Source of the DNA: Liquidambar formosana
Lineage: Eukaryota > Streptophyta > Magnoliopsida > Saxifragales > Altingiaceae
Assembly: GCA_039720395.1 (NCBI GenBank)
Contig: CM077827.1
Location: 12,935,615 to 12,999,614 of the forward strand
DNA length: 64,000 bases
Reading direction: 5' to 3'
Of the stretch, positions 46,527-59,644 are shown piece by piece. How positions within the stretch are numbered: the stretch's first letter is position 1; each line of letters starts with the position of its first letter. The notes under the pieces are model-generated. The model saw nothing but the letters and a program-made list of their open reading frames with translations, was not told where the DNA came from and did no database searches. Both the position numbers and the translations under genes were made by a program.

Positions 46527-48181
46527 TGTTGGGAATCGAACAAGAGGGAAAAATAGAAGTGCGGAATATAAAAATTTTTCCTACGATTCCCAATCCCATG
46601 AATCTAACTATGCATAACACAAAATCAAACCCTAACTACGAAGAGGGTTAGAACACTTACAAGATTTTTGTCTTCTCTGTTTTGCTCCAAGCTTCTACTT
46701 CGGACAGCGGTGAATGAGCAGCCCAAGTGTGCTGCCTCCAACGGTATCCACACCTAGCTAGAGCTTCAAGCCTTTTCTTTCTTCTTCCTTGTTGTTGCTA
46801 GAGGTGGAGAAGAGAGAGAGAGAGAAGAGAGCCTCCAAGGGGCTGGACGGCTAGGGTTTATTGTGCAAGCCTATATGCCATGTCACACATAAGTGTGACT
46901 TATATAGGCAGCCCACTAAAGGGGGCTGGCCATGGGGAAGAAACCCTAATAGGGTTATGTGTAATTACACTTAATTGCACATTAACCCCTATTATTTGTA
47001 TCAAATACAAATAGGCCTATAAAGAACTATTCTTTATTCACTAAAACCCTTTCTCTCATAGACTTTAAAGCCCTTCTTGCATGATCAGTGTGTGACCCAT
47101 TGGGTTCACATCATTAAGTAGTAGGAATAGCACAAGGTGTGCACAATGGAACTCTTTCCATTTAGGGTCTAATTGGAACTCCTTCCAATTCCCTAATTGA
47201 TTATAACTCACTTATATCAATTAGGGCTTCTACTAACCATGAGTAACACCTAGCATATGGCTCATGGTGTGGTCCTTAATGAGGCGAATAGTCATTTACA
47301 AAGAACCCTTCTGTTATAGTTTATAGGTTACAATTGCATCCTTCCTTCAACACAATGTCTCCAATTGAACTAATAGGACATGGAAGTCTGTCAAGTCCCT
47401 AGTTCAATTACTTTATACTCATTCATAGATATCAACTCATTGATGAACTCATGAAACTCTTTTCATATTCATCCTACCATGGCCATGGATTTAATGAGTT
47501 ATATTATGAATGCTATATGAGACATTCTCTCTCTTTTCCTGAGAGTGATGGATCCCTTGTTGATCACTCACATGCCTTCACACACATAGCAGTAGGGCCA
47601 ATGAACACCTTTGCAAACCCCTGAATAGGATTTGCACTTAGTGTTATCAAACTTCTAAAGCTACATGCATAAGACAACTATGGTGTCTCAGGTCTAAGGA
47701 TTACTTGTACCACTATAACAATGAGAAACTAATTGACAGGCAGGATAAAACTCCATTCAGTTTATCTCATATCTTTGGTCACATTCAGTGTACCTATTCT
47801 CGTAATAGGCACCCACTTGTTGGTTGTAGTGTCTCCACACAAATAGCTTGAGACTAGCTATCCTCCTATAGAATCAACCTAACAAGTGCTAGTCCTATGG
47901 TTCATTATTGTCCATCATAGTGAACCTTCAACTAGGAATGCTTTAGGAGTTTAGTAAAGAGATATATTTACAGTCTCAAAATTACAGCTCTTTGTAATTC
48001 CATATTCTCAACTCTAACTCCATGGACATATTATGTAAATATAAATGATGCATATAAACATAATAGAATAAGCCCTTTTATTAAATCAATAATAAATGTG
48101 ACATACATAAATGAAATCAATGATTGTTCCTAATCCCTAAACAATCATCTCTATGATTGGCTCTAGGGCATAATCCTAACA
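46527..48181 (-). repeat. LTR of the non-autonomous element (3' LTR by orientation)
   Basis: On the plus strand it runs from TGTTGGGAATCG to CATAATCCTAACA, 1655 bp. It is inserted in family A copy 2 right after CACGGTCGTTTT. Confidence 0.95.
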
Positions 48182-48193
48182 ATCTCCCACTTG
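48182..48193 (-). other. Polypurine tract of the non-autonomous element
   Basis: The minus strand reads CAAGTGGGAGAT immediately before the LTR, as in many plant copia elements. Confidence 0.7.
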
Positions 48194-48239
48194 CACTAAA
48201 GCCAATCGACCATGTATCGCATACCTATCTTCTCAAGAT

Positions 48240-49460
48240 GTTGGTCTTAGACATAACAAATTATGTTTTAAAGCTTTAGTCAGTAGGTCTACAAAAACTT
48301 ATGTAGATAATATCTTCTGTAATGTATCTATTACCTTTTCCAATGATTCCTCTAATCACTTGGAATTGCCGCTCTATGTGTTTGGACTTTTGATGAGACC
48401 GTGATTCCTATACTTGAGCTATAGACCCATTGTTGTCACAAAACAAGGTGTGGGCAACTCAATGGAAGGAACAACTCCAAGTTCTAAATGAACTTATAGA
48501 TCCAAACAGTCTCCTAGACAATGTGACAATTAATTCACCCTTAATAATGGAATCCACTGTATCTTTCATACAGTTCTTCCATTAAGTATTTCACCAACTA
48601 AAGTGAATATAAAATATACCCCATATGGATTATATCCAAATCCATATACCCATCTACTATGAGTTTACAATTTGCATATACAATCCAATATTCCAAATTT
48701 GAATTGATTGATAACTATTTGTAACAATTACAACATAATAGATATCAGGTTCAATACATAGTGTAGAATAAGGCTTCTTAACACTTTAAGAACCTTACTT
48801 GTGCTATCCTAGGGCACATGCCCTTGAATAATGAATTCTTATCTGAAGTAAATCAGTCCTCCCTTAGAATTCTCCATGTTGAACTCTTTCAACATTTCAA
48901 CTATGTTTGATGATTTGGAGATACTTAGCAATCTATATGATCTATCTCTATAGATCTTATTGGATGCTTCTGCCAAATCTTTCATGAATTAGTTTTTCTC
49001 CAAAAACTAAAACTTTACATTAGATAACATTCATATATCATTCATAATGATTATGATGTCATCTATACTTAGGATAAAGAAAAACGATCGCACTCCCACT
49101 AACCTTTTATACACTCATGGTCCATCTATACAATGAGAGAAATCAAACAATTTGATTACTTCAACTTTATAGATGTTCTAATTATGAGAACCTTGTAGTC
49201 TATTAATAGACTTCTATAACTTACACACTTTTATGGTTTTTCACCATTTGATATAACATCTTTATATCCTTTTTGACATATCTCATATTCAAAATGTGTG
49301 TTTATAGATAACAAGATCCAAATGGATTTCAGCATAACTATTATCAAACAAGTTTCTTTATAGACAACTTTTTGCATATGTTGAAAACATTCTTAAATAG
49401 CCAAGCCTTTTAGGTCTCTACCTATCCATATTGGATTTAATGACCCTTAGTCATTTCTCG
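48240..49460 (-). pseudogene. Decayed copia RT/RNase H remnants
   Basis: Reading the minus strand, short matches appear in the correct order. VET-KA near 49440-49400 corresponds to the [15 protein letters not shown] region of RT. ILSIDDIIII at about 49075-49046 corresponds to LYVDDI, with SIDD in place of YVDD. CDNNGSIAQ, then SHQKSKHIERQF at about 48445-48345, is the RNase H end. DLLTKAF at about 48295-48272 corresponds to DPLTKAL. Multiple stops and frameshifts separate them. The wording suggests an Angela/Tork-type parent. Confidence 0.75.
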
Positions 49461-49499
49461 AGTTGATGTGAAACATCGTCTAGTCATAATCAATAGGAT

Positions 49500-52400
49500 T
49501 ATCTTGGTGATCTTTATCACTAAAGAACAATTCTTTCACATTCTAGTAGAGATACAATATCTCTTTTATGTTAAGAAATATCCAATTTGATCTATGAAAA
49601 GATTGTAGTGTAGTTAAAGGTTTTTGTCTCAACAGAGACAAGGGTTGGATCTTTGTTCGTTTGTGGCTTTACAGACAATTCTATAAATTCTATCTACTTT
49701 TGCATATTTCTTGAATGAACACTTTCTCAAGAAAATCCAGCAAACATCCTAATGGACAACTTTTGTTCAATAGGGTAATAGAAATACTATCCCAACCACT
49801 TTTGGGATATACCACAATTCAACACTTTACTTGACCTTATTTCCAGATTGTCTACATTATGTTTCCAGACAAACGTAGCACAAGCCCAAGCCTTAACTTC
49901 TTTAAGTTGGGTTTCTTCCCATATCATATCTGATATAATTGGGACAAAACTGGAGTGAACCCTAAATTATCAATATGTAGCAATTTTAAGGTATATCCTA
50001 GATGGATTCATTAGTAAAACTCATCATGGATCAAACCATATCTTAATAGGGTTCAATTTGTTCTCTTAGATTCACCATTGAGCTATGGTATTCTAAGATG
50101 AGTCTACAATAATTGAATGCATGCTCTACATGACTGTATACATCACAATGTATAGTCAAATTATAAATGTAACTCATTCACTTCACCAAGTAAAAGATGG
50201 GTTTGGTCATCTCATAACCAAGTCATAATCGTTACATTTAAATGAGAGTCTCTACATCTCTTGTATTCTCGGAATACGTTGCATTCGCTCTAATTAGTCA
50301 TTTAAATTCGGAAATCAAATTTCTAGAATGTCTTAAATGACTTAGTTAAGAAATAAGTTCCCAACATTAATCTAGCAACTCTTGCTCTATTAAAATTTTT
50401 AAAGGTAACTTATTATCTACTTAACTTTCTGCTTCCATTTAGATTACACTGGAATCCAAAGACCAAGAAGCAGAACTAACCAACAATTTAGTTTAGAGCA
50501 TGAACCAAAACTTCAAAATTTTGGTTCTTCTAGGAAAATTGATACTTTATCAAGTTCCCTTTTCGATACCTTATATTTACTACAAAATAATTATATTTCT
50601 TTGTCTTTGACTTTTCAAGACTTGCTTCTCTCTATGCTTCCATTTTTAAATCACATCTAGCTTCTCAAGCTATTCTATGTGATTAATCATTTTTCAAAAG
50701 AATGATTATTAATAAACAACTTTTATTACATCCTAGTCCAGAAGAAGTCCTTTACAAGTACTATACTTTATAGTATTATTTTACTCACAATACAACCTTT
50801 GTATGTGATGTAGGACATCAAAGGCACTTGCATTGACTAATTTTACTTCTGAAGCTCATTAGTCATCAATACTATCATATAGCATGGCAACAAGATGCCA
50901 ATTGTGCATAGTGTCTTTTTCTTCTTAGGATGTTTTATGGAGGGCCTTTAATAAAAGGCCTAATAGCATATAAACAATCTTTTGAAATTGAGAACAATTC
51001 TCAATTTCCTAAGTCAATCAAAGAAATCGGGTTTAGTCAAACTATCAATATCCTATATGTTAGGAAATAGGGGTTTTGAGGTGAGTAATTAGGTAATCTA
51101 CATAGACAGAGAATTAGATTTCATTTTTATCCATAATGATTGGGTCTTTAATCATATGGTACCTCCCACTATTTTATCAAATTCCATACACCCTCTAATG
51201 GAATTTGGGAATCTCATTCCTAATGGGGATTGGGGTCCCACTGTGACCTAGAAGCCTCACATGTTAGTTTCTTGGCTTCTAACCCACAATAAGAAGACAA
51301 CTCTTTGTCTATTGCTTCATAAGCAAGTTCCAATCGTTTTGCCTCTAGGGAACATACACCTCACATGTTAGTTTCTTGGAATACTTCCCTAGTTAAGTTA
51401 AACCCATCATTCACACAGGTATGTTTCGCCAAATATATACCTCACATGTTAGTTTCTTGGTATATACCAGTTTAGGCACCCCATGATATCTCATATGTGA
51501 TAGTTTCAAGTAATGTCTTTAACATGGGTAGCTCCTACATGTCTGCAGCCAGGTACCCACATTCAGGGACGTTAGATGATCCTATAATGATGGAAGGCAA
51601 TGAAGAATTCATTCCCCAATGACTTCTCCATTTTCAACTTAATATTAAATGAGAGGGGTTTTAAAGGGTCTCATCAAATTAACATGCATCCTATGTATCA
51701 AAATTTAAACATATAAATTATGCTATTTATAATCATACATCTCATGCTATTATAAATCAGACATCGCATGCTGTTATATATCAACATATATAAAGTACCA
51801 TATTTTGATATTAGTCCCTAAGTGAATAGGTAACATATACCAAACTATGGTATTGGAGCTAATACAATTATCTCATAAATTAAAGCTCCCACTATGATGA
51901 TTATGGACTTTGAGAGGATTCAATCCAAGCCAATAGATTGAATCCAAGGTCTAAGGTGGGTGTAGGTGATCGTAAAATAAACCATTCGTAACATGCATGC
52001 TTTCTTGAAAAACTTCTCTAAGCTTTCAAGTCCTTCAATCTGCTCCCTTGACTTGATGGTCTCCACCATTGGCTTATTGGTCTCCACCATTGGCTTGTTG
52101 GGCTCCATCATACTCCTTTGGGTCCACCATGCTCCTTAGTGCGCTCTCGATTACATAACATTTACATAATATATAGAAAGGGATACATAAGGGGAATGTG
52201 GGGTACATAAGAGAATGATAGAGAGAGAGGGAAGGTGGCATGCAAGCCCCAAATAATAAATTACATCACCATAATAAAATTACAACTCTTGAAAAATTAT
52301 TACAACCCATTCATAAGACGGCCAATCACAATTGGTTTAAGGGGTATAGTCCATAATCATCATCCAAACACATACATACAATCTCATTGCATAATGTAAA

Positions 52401-54564
52401 GAAAAACTGTAAGCATTAAGACATATGGGCATTATGGTAATTCTCTTGAATGATTTACATTAATCTCATTAATGCATCCTAATCTTATTAGGTTTAAACA
52501 AAAATATCCAGAATTAAATAAAGTCTTAACATTTAAGACATTTAGTTTCAATTAATCAAATTAATAGAAACATATAAAGTTTCCTAAAATAACTCTAATA
52601 TCCAATATTAGGGTTTCCTTATTTAAACAAAACAATTTCATTTAATTAAGAATTTCCAGATTTTAATTTAATCCCCAATTGTATTTTAAACCATTTAAAA
52701 CATTATAAAATTAATCAATATTAATTAAATAATTAACATGGGAATTAAATAAAATCAATTAAATGATGAATTAGTGCATTAGGGTTTCCTAAAACCCTAA
52801 ACCCTAAATGCATAACCCTAAACCCTAAATGCAAGCCCTAATCATTAAATGCCTTATGATTGGTCATTTAATGACCAATCATTAAAACCCTAGGTTCATG
52901 CGGTATTTAATAAAAGGGATTAGGGTTTAATTAATGCCAAATAGGGTATTTATTACCCTTAATTAATTACACTAATTAGGGTTATCAAAACCCTAACCCT
53001 AGACATCATTCATGGTATTAATTATGCCCTAACAATTAATAACCATGATTGGTCATTTAATGACCAATCATTAACTCTTAATTAAGGTAATTAATATTCC
53101 AATTAGGGTTTTAATTAATGCCATAATGAAATTAGGGTTTCATCATTAACTCAAAATTAGGGTTTCATCCTTAACTCTATGCAGCCGTCACTACCAGGGG
53201 GCTGCCTGAGCTTGGCTAGGCTGCCATGGCCACCAACGACTGTGGGAGGCCATAGCCAGTCATGGGAGAACATCCTAGGGGTGTGGGACAAGCCTCTGGA
53301 CATGTGAGAAGTGGTGGAAGTGGCTGCCATCATCAAGAACAATCAGGGTTTCCAAAACCCATTGCTGGAGCCATTGTTGCAGACCTTGAAGGTCACAATA
53401 GCTTCTAAATCCTTATCAATTCAACTCCTCCATTGAAACCAGCTTTTGTATCATGTCCCTACATGAAATACTAAGCTAATAGAAGAGGTTTGGATGATCA
53501 AATCATCACCAATTGTTCTAAACAATTAAAACAACAGTAGGCTGCCCAGAAATTTACAGCATACTGTCCATTGTCAGAAATTGATTTAAAACCCAGCAAG
53601 ATGGATGAATTAGGCTACCAAACGAATTTTACCAGTATCCTACATCTCTTAGGAAACTAATGCAATTGGTTTCATGCAATTTGGAGTTCCCTAACTCAAG
53701 TTCTAATCAAAACTCCATTGATGACTTTTCTGCAGAGAAAATCTGCTATGCTGTTCATGAAAAATTTTCAAACTTTTTGAATCTTTTTCCATCAAAACCT
53801 TTTTGAAATTTAAAGAAAATCATATACACATGATATATAATGATCCTACAATGATCTTCCATCATAAATACAGCAGCTTTAATTAGAATTAATTGCAAGA
53901 ACCTTAGGGTTCTAAAACCCAGATTCAGCCTCCATGGTGTTCTTCTCCTTCTTCCTTCTGTTCTAGCATCTTAATCCAATTATGATGCATCTAAATGCTT
54001 GGGAACCTTTCCCTACCATGTCTAGAACATAACCCAAGTGGTGGCAACCATTGCCATGCCTTTGATCTCCATCAATAACTCAAAGTTGTGGCTATTGCAT
54101 CATTCCCGAGCAAAACTGTCTTTCCAGACAGCCTGTAGTAAAAAATTCATAACTTTCACTACAGAACTCGGATTGACGCACCGTTTGTTGGGTTGGAAAG
54201 CTTATTCGAAGAGCTTTCTAACCATATATGGCCCGAAAATTTTGGAGAAGAACTCTGAATTCGGCATGTAAAACAAGATGACGGTTTTTCATGGCTACCA
54301 TGAAAACTGTTCATAACAGTTTTATAAAACCCTAGTTTCCTTATTCTTCTTCTCCAAACTCAAACCCTATGCAACCTATTGCATCCATGGCTACACTTAA
54401 CCATCAATTAGAAGAGGAGTAGAAGAGAATTGACCTAGGGTTCCAAACCCTAGGTTCAGCCATGGAGGAAAACTAATTATGCAGAAAAATTTTCCAGATT
54501 TTTGAATCATTCAACTACACCATAATTACCAGCCCATATGTATTTTGTATTATGCATAATCATG
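49500..54564 (-). other. Interior of the non-autonomous element, no open frames
   Basis: No gag or integrase frame survives. Between 51257 and 51480 the word CTCACATGTTAGTTTCTTGG is repeated three times with a fourth degenerate copy. At 52789-52840 there are short telomere-like AACCCTAAACCCTAA motifs. The 25-bp palindrome TGATTGGTCATT-T-AATGACCAATCA occurs at 52857-52881 and again at 53046-53070. A 54120-54310 segment is shared with the relict at 42285. Confidence 0.7.
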
Positions 54565-54576
54565 GCTCTGATACCA
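54565..54576 (-). other. Primer binding site of the non-autonomous element
   Basis: The minus strand reads TGGTATCAGAGC one to two bases inside the LTR, the tRNA-Met type. It shows that the 5' LTR is the right-hand copy. Confidence 0.9.
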
Positions 54577-54577
54577 C

Positions 54578-56232
54578 TGTTGGGAATCGAACAAGAGGGA
54601 AAAATAGAAGTGCGGAATATAAAAATTTTTCCTACGATTCCCAATCCCATGAATCTAACTATGCATAACACAAAATCAAACCCTAACTACGAAGAGGGTT
54701 AGAACACTTACAAGATTTTTGTCTTCTCTGTTTTGCTCCAAGCTTCTACTTCGGACAGCGGTGAATGAGCAGCCCAAGTGTGCTGCCTCCAACGGTATCC
54801 ACACCTAGCTAGAGCTTCAAGCCTTTTCTTTCTTCTTCCTTGTTGTTGCTAGAGGTGGAGAAGAGAGAGAGAGAGAAGAGAGCCTCCAAGGGGCTGGACG
54901 GCTAGGGTTTATTGTGCAAGCCTATATGCCATGTCACACATAAGTGTGACTTATATAGGCAGCCCACTAAAGGGGGCTGGCCATGGGGAAGAAACCCTAA
55001 TAGGGTTATGTGTAATTACACTTAATTGCACATTAACCCCTATTATTTGTATCAAATACAAATAGGCCTATAAAGAACTATTCTTTATTCACTAAAACCC
55101 TTTCTCTCATAGACTTTAAAGCCCTTCTTACATGATCAGTGTGTGACCCATTGGGTTCACATCATTAAGTAGTAGGAATAGCACAAGGTGTGCACAATGG
55201 AACTCTTTCCATTTAGGGTCTAATTGGAACTCCTTCCAATTCCCTAATTGATTATAACTCACTTATATCAATTAGGGCTTCTACTAACCATGAGTAACAC
55301 CTAGCATATGGCTCATGGTGTGGTCCTTAATGAGGCGAATAGTCATTTACAAAGAACCCTTCTGTTATAGTTTATAGGTTACAATTGCATCCTTCCTTCA
55401 ACACAATGTCTCCAATTGAACTAATAGGACATGGAAGTCTGTCAAGTCCCTAGTTCAATTACTTTATACTCATTCATAGATATCAACTCATTGATGAACT
55501 CATGAAACTCTTTTCATATTCATCCTACCATGGCCATGGATTTAATGAGTTATATTATGAATGCTATATGAGACATTCTCTCTCTTTTCCTGAGAGTGAT
55601 GGATCCCTTGTTGATCACTCACATGCCTTCACACACATAGCAGTAGGGCCAATGAACACCTTTGCAAACCCCTGAATAGGATTTGCACTTAGTGTTATCA
55701 AACTTCTAAAGCTACATGCATAAGACAACTATGGTGTCTCAGGTCTAAGGATTACTTGTACCACTATAACAATGAGAAACTAATTGACAGGCAGGATAAA
55801 ACTCCATTCAGTTTATCTCATATCTTTGGTTACATTCAGTGTACCTATTCTCGTAATAGGCACCCACTTGTTGGTTGTAGTGTCTCCACACAAATAGCTT
55901 GAGACTAGCTATCCTCCTATAGAATCAACCTAACAAGTGCTAGTCCTATGGTTCATTATTGTCCATCATAGTGAACCTTCAACTAGGAATGCTTTAGGAG
56001 TTTAGTAAAGAGATATATTTACAGTCTCAAAATTACAGCTCTTTGTAATTCCATATTCTCAACTCTAACTCCATGGACATATTATGTAAATATAAATGAT
56101 GCATATAAACATAATAGAATAAGCCCTTTTATTAAATCAATAATAAATGTGACATACATAAATGAAATCAATGATTGTTCCTAATCCCTAAACAATCATC
56201 TCTATGATTGGCTCTAGGGCATAATCCTAACA
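54578..56232 (-). repeat. LTR of the non-autonomous element (5' LTR by orientation)
   Basis: 1655 bp, the same length as the left copy. The differences noticed are CTTGCATGATC versus CTTACATGATC and TGGTCACATTC versus TGGTTACATTC. Confidence 0.95.
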
Positions 56233-56332
56233 GTTTTGGCTTTTATTTTGTCAAAATCGGACTTAATTTAACCCTTGAAAGACTCCTAAAGTGATTAGAA
56301 GTCAAAACCGGAGCGGAATGGAGAGACCCTCG

Positions 56333-56404
56333 GGTAACTGTCCGGAGTTGGACGGTTAGCCGTCTAGGACCAGAAGGCTAACCGACCAGGCCTAGATGGT
56401 CACT
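56333..56404. repeat. Four palindromes phased at ~22 bp in family A copy 2
   Basis: GGTAACT, GGTTAGCC, GGCTAACC and GGTCACT have centres near 56336, 56357.5, 56379.5 and 56401. The spacing of 21.5, 22 and 21.5 is identical to copy 1, although the bases between have diverged. Confidence 0.75.
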
Positions 56405-57458
56405 CGAGGAGTTTGTCCTCAATTGGGTTTCTGATTACTTCTTCCCTCTTTTGACGGTTTCCTCCGCCCTTGCAAGTTGTTTCCTCCTAGGATTGTGTAA
56501 ATTTGAGTTGTTTGAGCACCAAGAGAGTCTCTAGTAGCCCTAAGATCATTATTTAATGAATTAATCTTAGCCATTAGTTTAGGGGGTCAGTCCTCTATAT
56601 AAAGGACATGATATTCAGCACATGGGGGAGGACAATTGCACTTTACACTTAGAGAAAAAGGGAGCTACGAGTTTGGAGAGCTAGAAGGACATCAAGAGGA
56701 GGCTCTTTAACTCTAAGCAAGCAAGAGAACAAGGAGTTTGAAGGCAAGGAAGGTTCTACAAGAGGTAAACTCTCCTTTTGACTGCTGAATATAGGTTTTC
56801 TCCTTCTCTTTCTCCTTCTTCTTCTATAATAGTTCTAGTGCATGATGTAACTCCACATGTTAGGATAATTCAAAGTTTTTATGATGTGTTATGAATGATT
56901 TTGAGATGATTTATAGCTTTATATGCTTGATAATCCTTAGTTTACTAAGGATTTGAAAGCGTTACTCTTTTCTATCTTCTTAAATCATGCATAGTTCATA
57001 TGTCTAGGTTGTTGTGATTATTGTCATGAGTCGATGCTCCTGTTAATTAATATATATAATATGAATGATATTAATGATGATTTGAGCATGTGTTAGAGTT
57101 GTTTCATAGGTTTTAATGCATAGTTGTGAAATTAGGGTTTCGATAACCCTAAATTCACACAAGCTTCATACAGCATGTTTAGTTTACTTTCGTGAGTAGT
57201 TTCTCATCATAGTCATTCTATATATGCTGCATATAGTTGAATCATGCTAGGTTTGCATTCATATAGTAAATTTCATAGGGTTTTTGGAGATATTATTCTT
57301 TTCTGAGGATAATTATCCTTTTTGTTAAGTAAGGTTTTGTATGAGAGATTTCTGTGATGTGTTTAACCATGAAATCACTTCTATAGTGTTCTAAAATATG
57401 TATTTTACGTGGGATATGATGATTGCACCTCCCCATAACGACTTTTTTACATGAAATT

Positions 57459-58501
57459 TGTAGACACCCCATTTTGCACCCGATGATTTGGATTGGAAAC
57501 ACCCTATAATGATGTTAGTTTATATACTTTGACAAACTTTGGAATACGCCTAAATAAGCCAAAAGAATTGCAATCAAAGAGAGAAGGAGAGCCATAAAGA
57601 GCAGAGAGGAAGTATTAAAGGCTGCAATTCTGGAGGTTCAGTAGAAGAGAGATTCTAAAGCAATCGGAGTACATAACCCTGAGGGTAATATCCACGTCCT
57701 AGCTTTATGATTTATTTACTAAGCATGAAGATTCATATTCGATAGAGTAATGTTTCATCATCATAAATGCCATGTTACCTGTATGATAATGATAGCATAT
57801 CATCACATAGTGGACTCTTTTCATAAGAGAACCTAGGGTTTCATGCATATTTCTGCATAAGCGTCATGTAGTGGACTAGGGTTTCATTATATGGTAATTT
57901 ACTAGTATGTAGGTTTCCTATGTTAGCATGAAAATGATTTTAGGCCTTAATCTGTGGAAAATCACGTGTATAACTTCTCATGGTATATACGTGGAGTTTC
58001 GAGAGATGACATAAATTGCCAACAAGTGCGTACGCAACTATTGTATTGCGTACGCAGCATATGGTATGTGTACGCAGTAATTATAACTGCGTACGCACGA
58101 GAACTGTTGGTAGACACTTTCTTTTCTTTATCGTATTTATTCTGATAGTAGGTTAATCTGTATCTCTATTCTTTATGCTTTTTCTATATTTCTGCTTCTG
58201 TCATAACAACATGGTTTGTGTGCTGTTATTATTGTATGATTTAGGGCTAATTTTAATTGAACGGTTAGATTAATTAAAGCCATCGATCATATGTGGGGGC
58301 CGATTTCGACCGAGCGTGGCTGGGTGCCTAACACCTTCCCAACTGCATACCCTAGCTTCGAACCTAAATCTCTGGTTATGACGAGCTAAACCCTGCTAGG
58401 GTTCACTCGTTCCCATTATTGGGTGGCGAGTCCTCTCCGTGTTAGTCTTTTGAGGCTAATGTGTATTCTCGAGCCATGTGGTTTAGGGCGTGGCGCTTAC
58501 A
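57459..58501. mobile_element. Solo LTR, family B (1043 bp), nested in family A copy 2
   Basis: It runs from TGTAGACACCCCATTTTGC to GGGCGTGGCGCTTACA, with the 5-bp duplication AAATT at 57454-57458 and 58502-58506. It carries four phased TGCGTACGCA palindromes. It is absent from the collinear position of family A copy 1. Confidence 0.85.
58027..58097. repeat. Four TGCGTACGCA palindromes at 20-bp spacing
   Basis: Perfect or one-off copies start at 58027, 58047, 58067 (TGTGTACGCA) and 58088. Spacing is 20, 20 and 21 bp with unrelated bases between them. Confidence 0.9.
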
Positions 58502-59644
58502 AAATTATCTTAGGATAGTTTTGCTTAAGAAAACTCGCCGTAGGAAGGCTTGTTTTCATATTTTACATAAAATGTCACCTTTTTGGTTAGAATAGATTTT
58601 GCTATCATGTTTATTGATATTATTGGGGTCTCTCATGATTGTTAGTGTGTCTTTGGTAGGTTTTTATGCATATAGAATAGGTCATTGCATGTAGGATTGA
58701 GTTGGGGTCCTTAGTTATTCATTATTTTTTATGTTTGCATGATAAATGGATGATTTTAGGCCTTGTCATGATTCTGTCCAGATTAGTATATTGTTCTCTT
58801 TGCATGGTTTTGTGCACTTGTAAGGGTGCAAACATGTACAATAATTGTCCTATTGCAAATAAGGCTGCTATTGCTTGAAATTGCTAATGCTTAGAGTTAT
58901 TGCGCTCAGGTAAGTGGGTGTGAAGGTGCCCCAATTCACCTTTCCTTTCTTATTCTTTCTCTTCTCCCTCCTAAGGTTATTTCTTAATATGGACACATGG
59001 TAATTATCAAGGGTTTCCTTCATTAAAAAAATTCTGATTTTCTATCAAAAGTTTCCATCTTATGGAAGTTTTCAATTTTGGACAATTCAATACATTCTCG
59101 AACAAGGAAACCTAGGGTTTTTACCATAGGTTTGTATTAGGCTGTAACCCTATTCTTTTCGAGCTACGTGGACTTTGATCTATGTATTTCGTTCTATGGT
59201 ACGTAGGCGCTCGTTTTGAGGCTCAAGTTCGTTCTAGGATCCAAGTATCCTAGGTTTTTCTTCTCTTTTCTTTTTTTTTGTTTTATTTTATTTTCTTCGT
59301 TTGATTATGCATGGATGAAATAGATGGATGGAATATATGTTATGCATGCTATCTTGTGATGATATATGATGATATTTGAGTGAAAAAGATCTTAAATTAG
59401 CCCAATTAAATTAAGAGACCAACTCGGGCGATGTGGGTGCCTAAACTTAGCCCCCGAATCCAATTTTCTGGTTTCAAAGACTTTACTTTTCCTTTAATAG
59501 AGTCATGCGGTTTTGAAAATAAAACATTTTTATGGTTTTCCTCTTTTCCTTAAAAAATGAGGTGGCGACTCCTTTTTGTTTGTTGTCTTTCACACATATT
59601 TTTGCCAAACCCTTGTGGGCGCCGCGCTTTTTCGTGGGTTCACA

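Larger units (their letters stand above)
46527..56232 (-). mobile_element. Young non-autonomous copia-derived element (LARD-like), 9.7 kb
   Basis: Two 1655-bp LTRs flank a 6396-bp interior, with the duplication GTTTT at 46522-46526 and 56233-56237. A minus-strand tRNA-Met primer site and a PPT-like GTGGGAG give the orientation. The LTRs differ at only about two positions by eye. The interior has no open gag-pol, only stop-ridden pol remnants of a copia element. High LTR identity with old coding decay means the element was already defective when it last moved, so it was probably mobilised in trans. Confidence 0.9.
45926..59644. mobile_element. LTR, family A copy 2, interrupted by two later insertions
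   Basis: It starts TGTCACACCCCA and ends GGGTTCACA, and is related to the solo LTR at 35289-37742, including AAAACCTAACCATGCACCCATGG followed by the CGAAACACGGTCG block, the palindrome cluster and the AAGTATCCTAG end region. Removing the elements at 46527-56232 and 57459-58501, with one target copy each, leaves about 2960 bp. The flanks GCTTC and GTGGC do not match, so this is not a simple solo LTR. It may be one LTR of a larger element with the tandem arrays on either side as internal DNA. Confidence 0.7.

Noticed and set aside
45926..59644. Family A copy 2 as a simple solo LTR
   Set aside because: The flanking 5-mers differ (GCTTC and GTGGC), unlike the clean duplication around copy 1.
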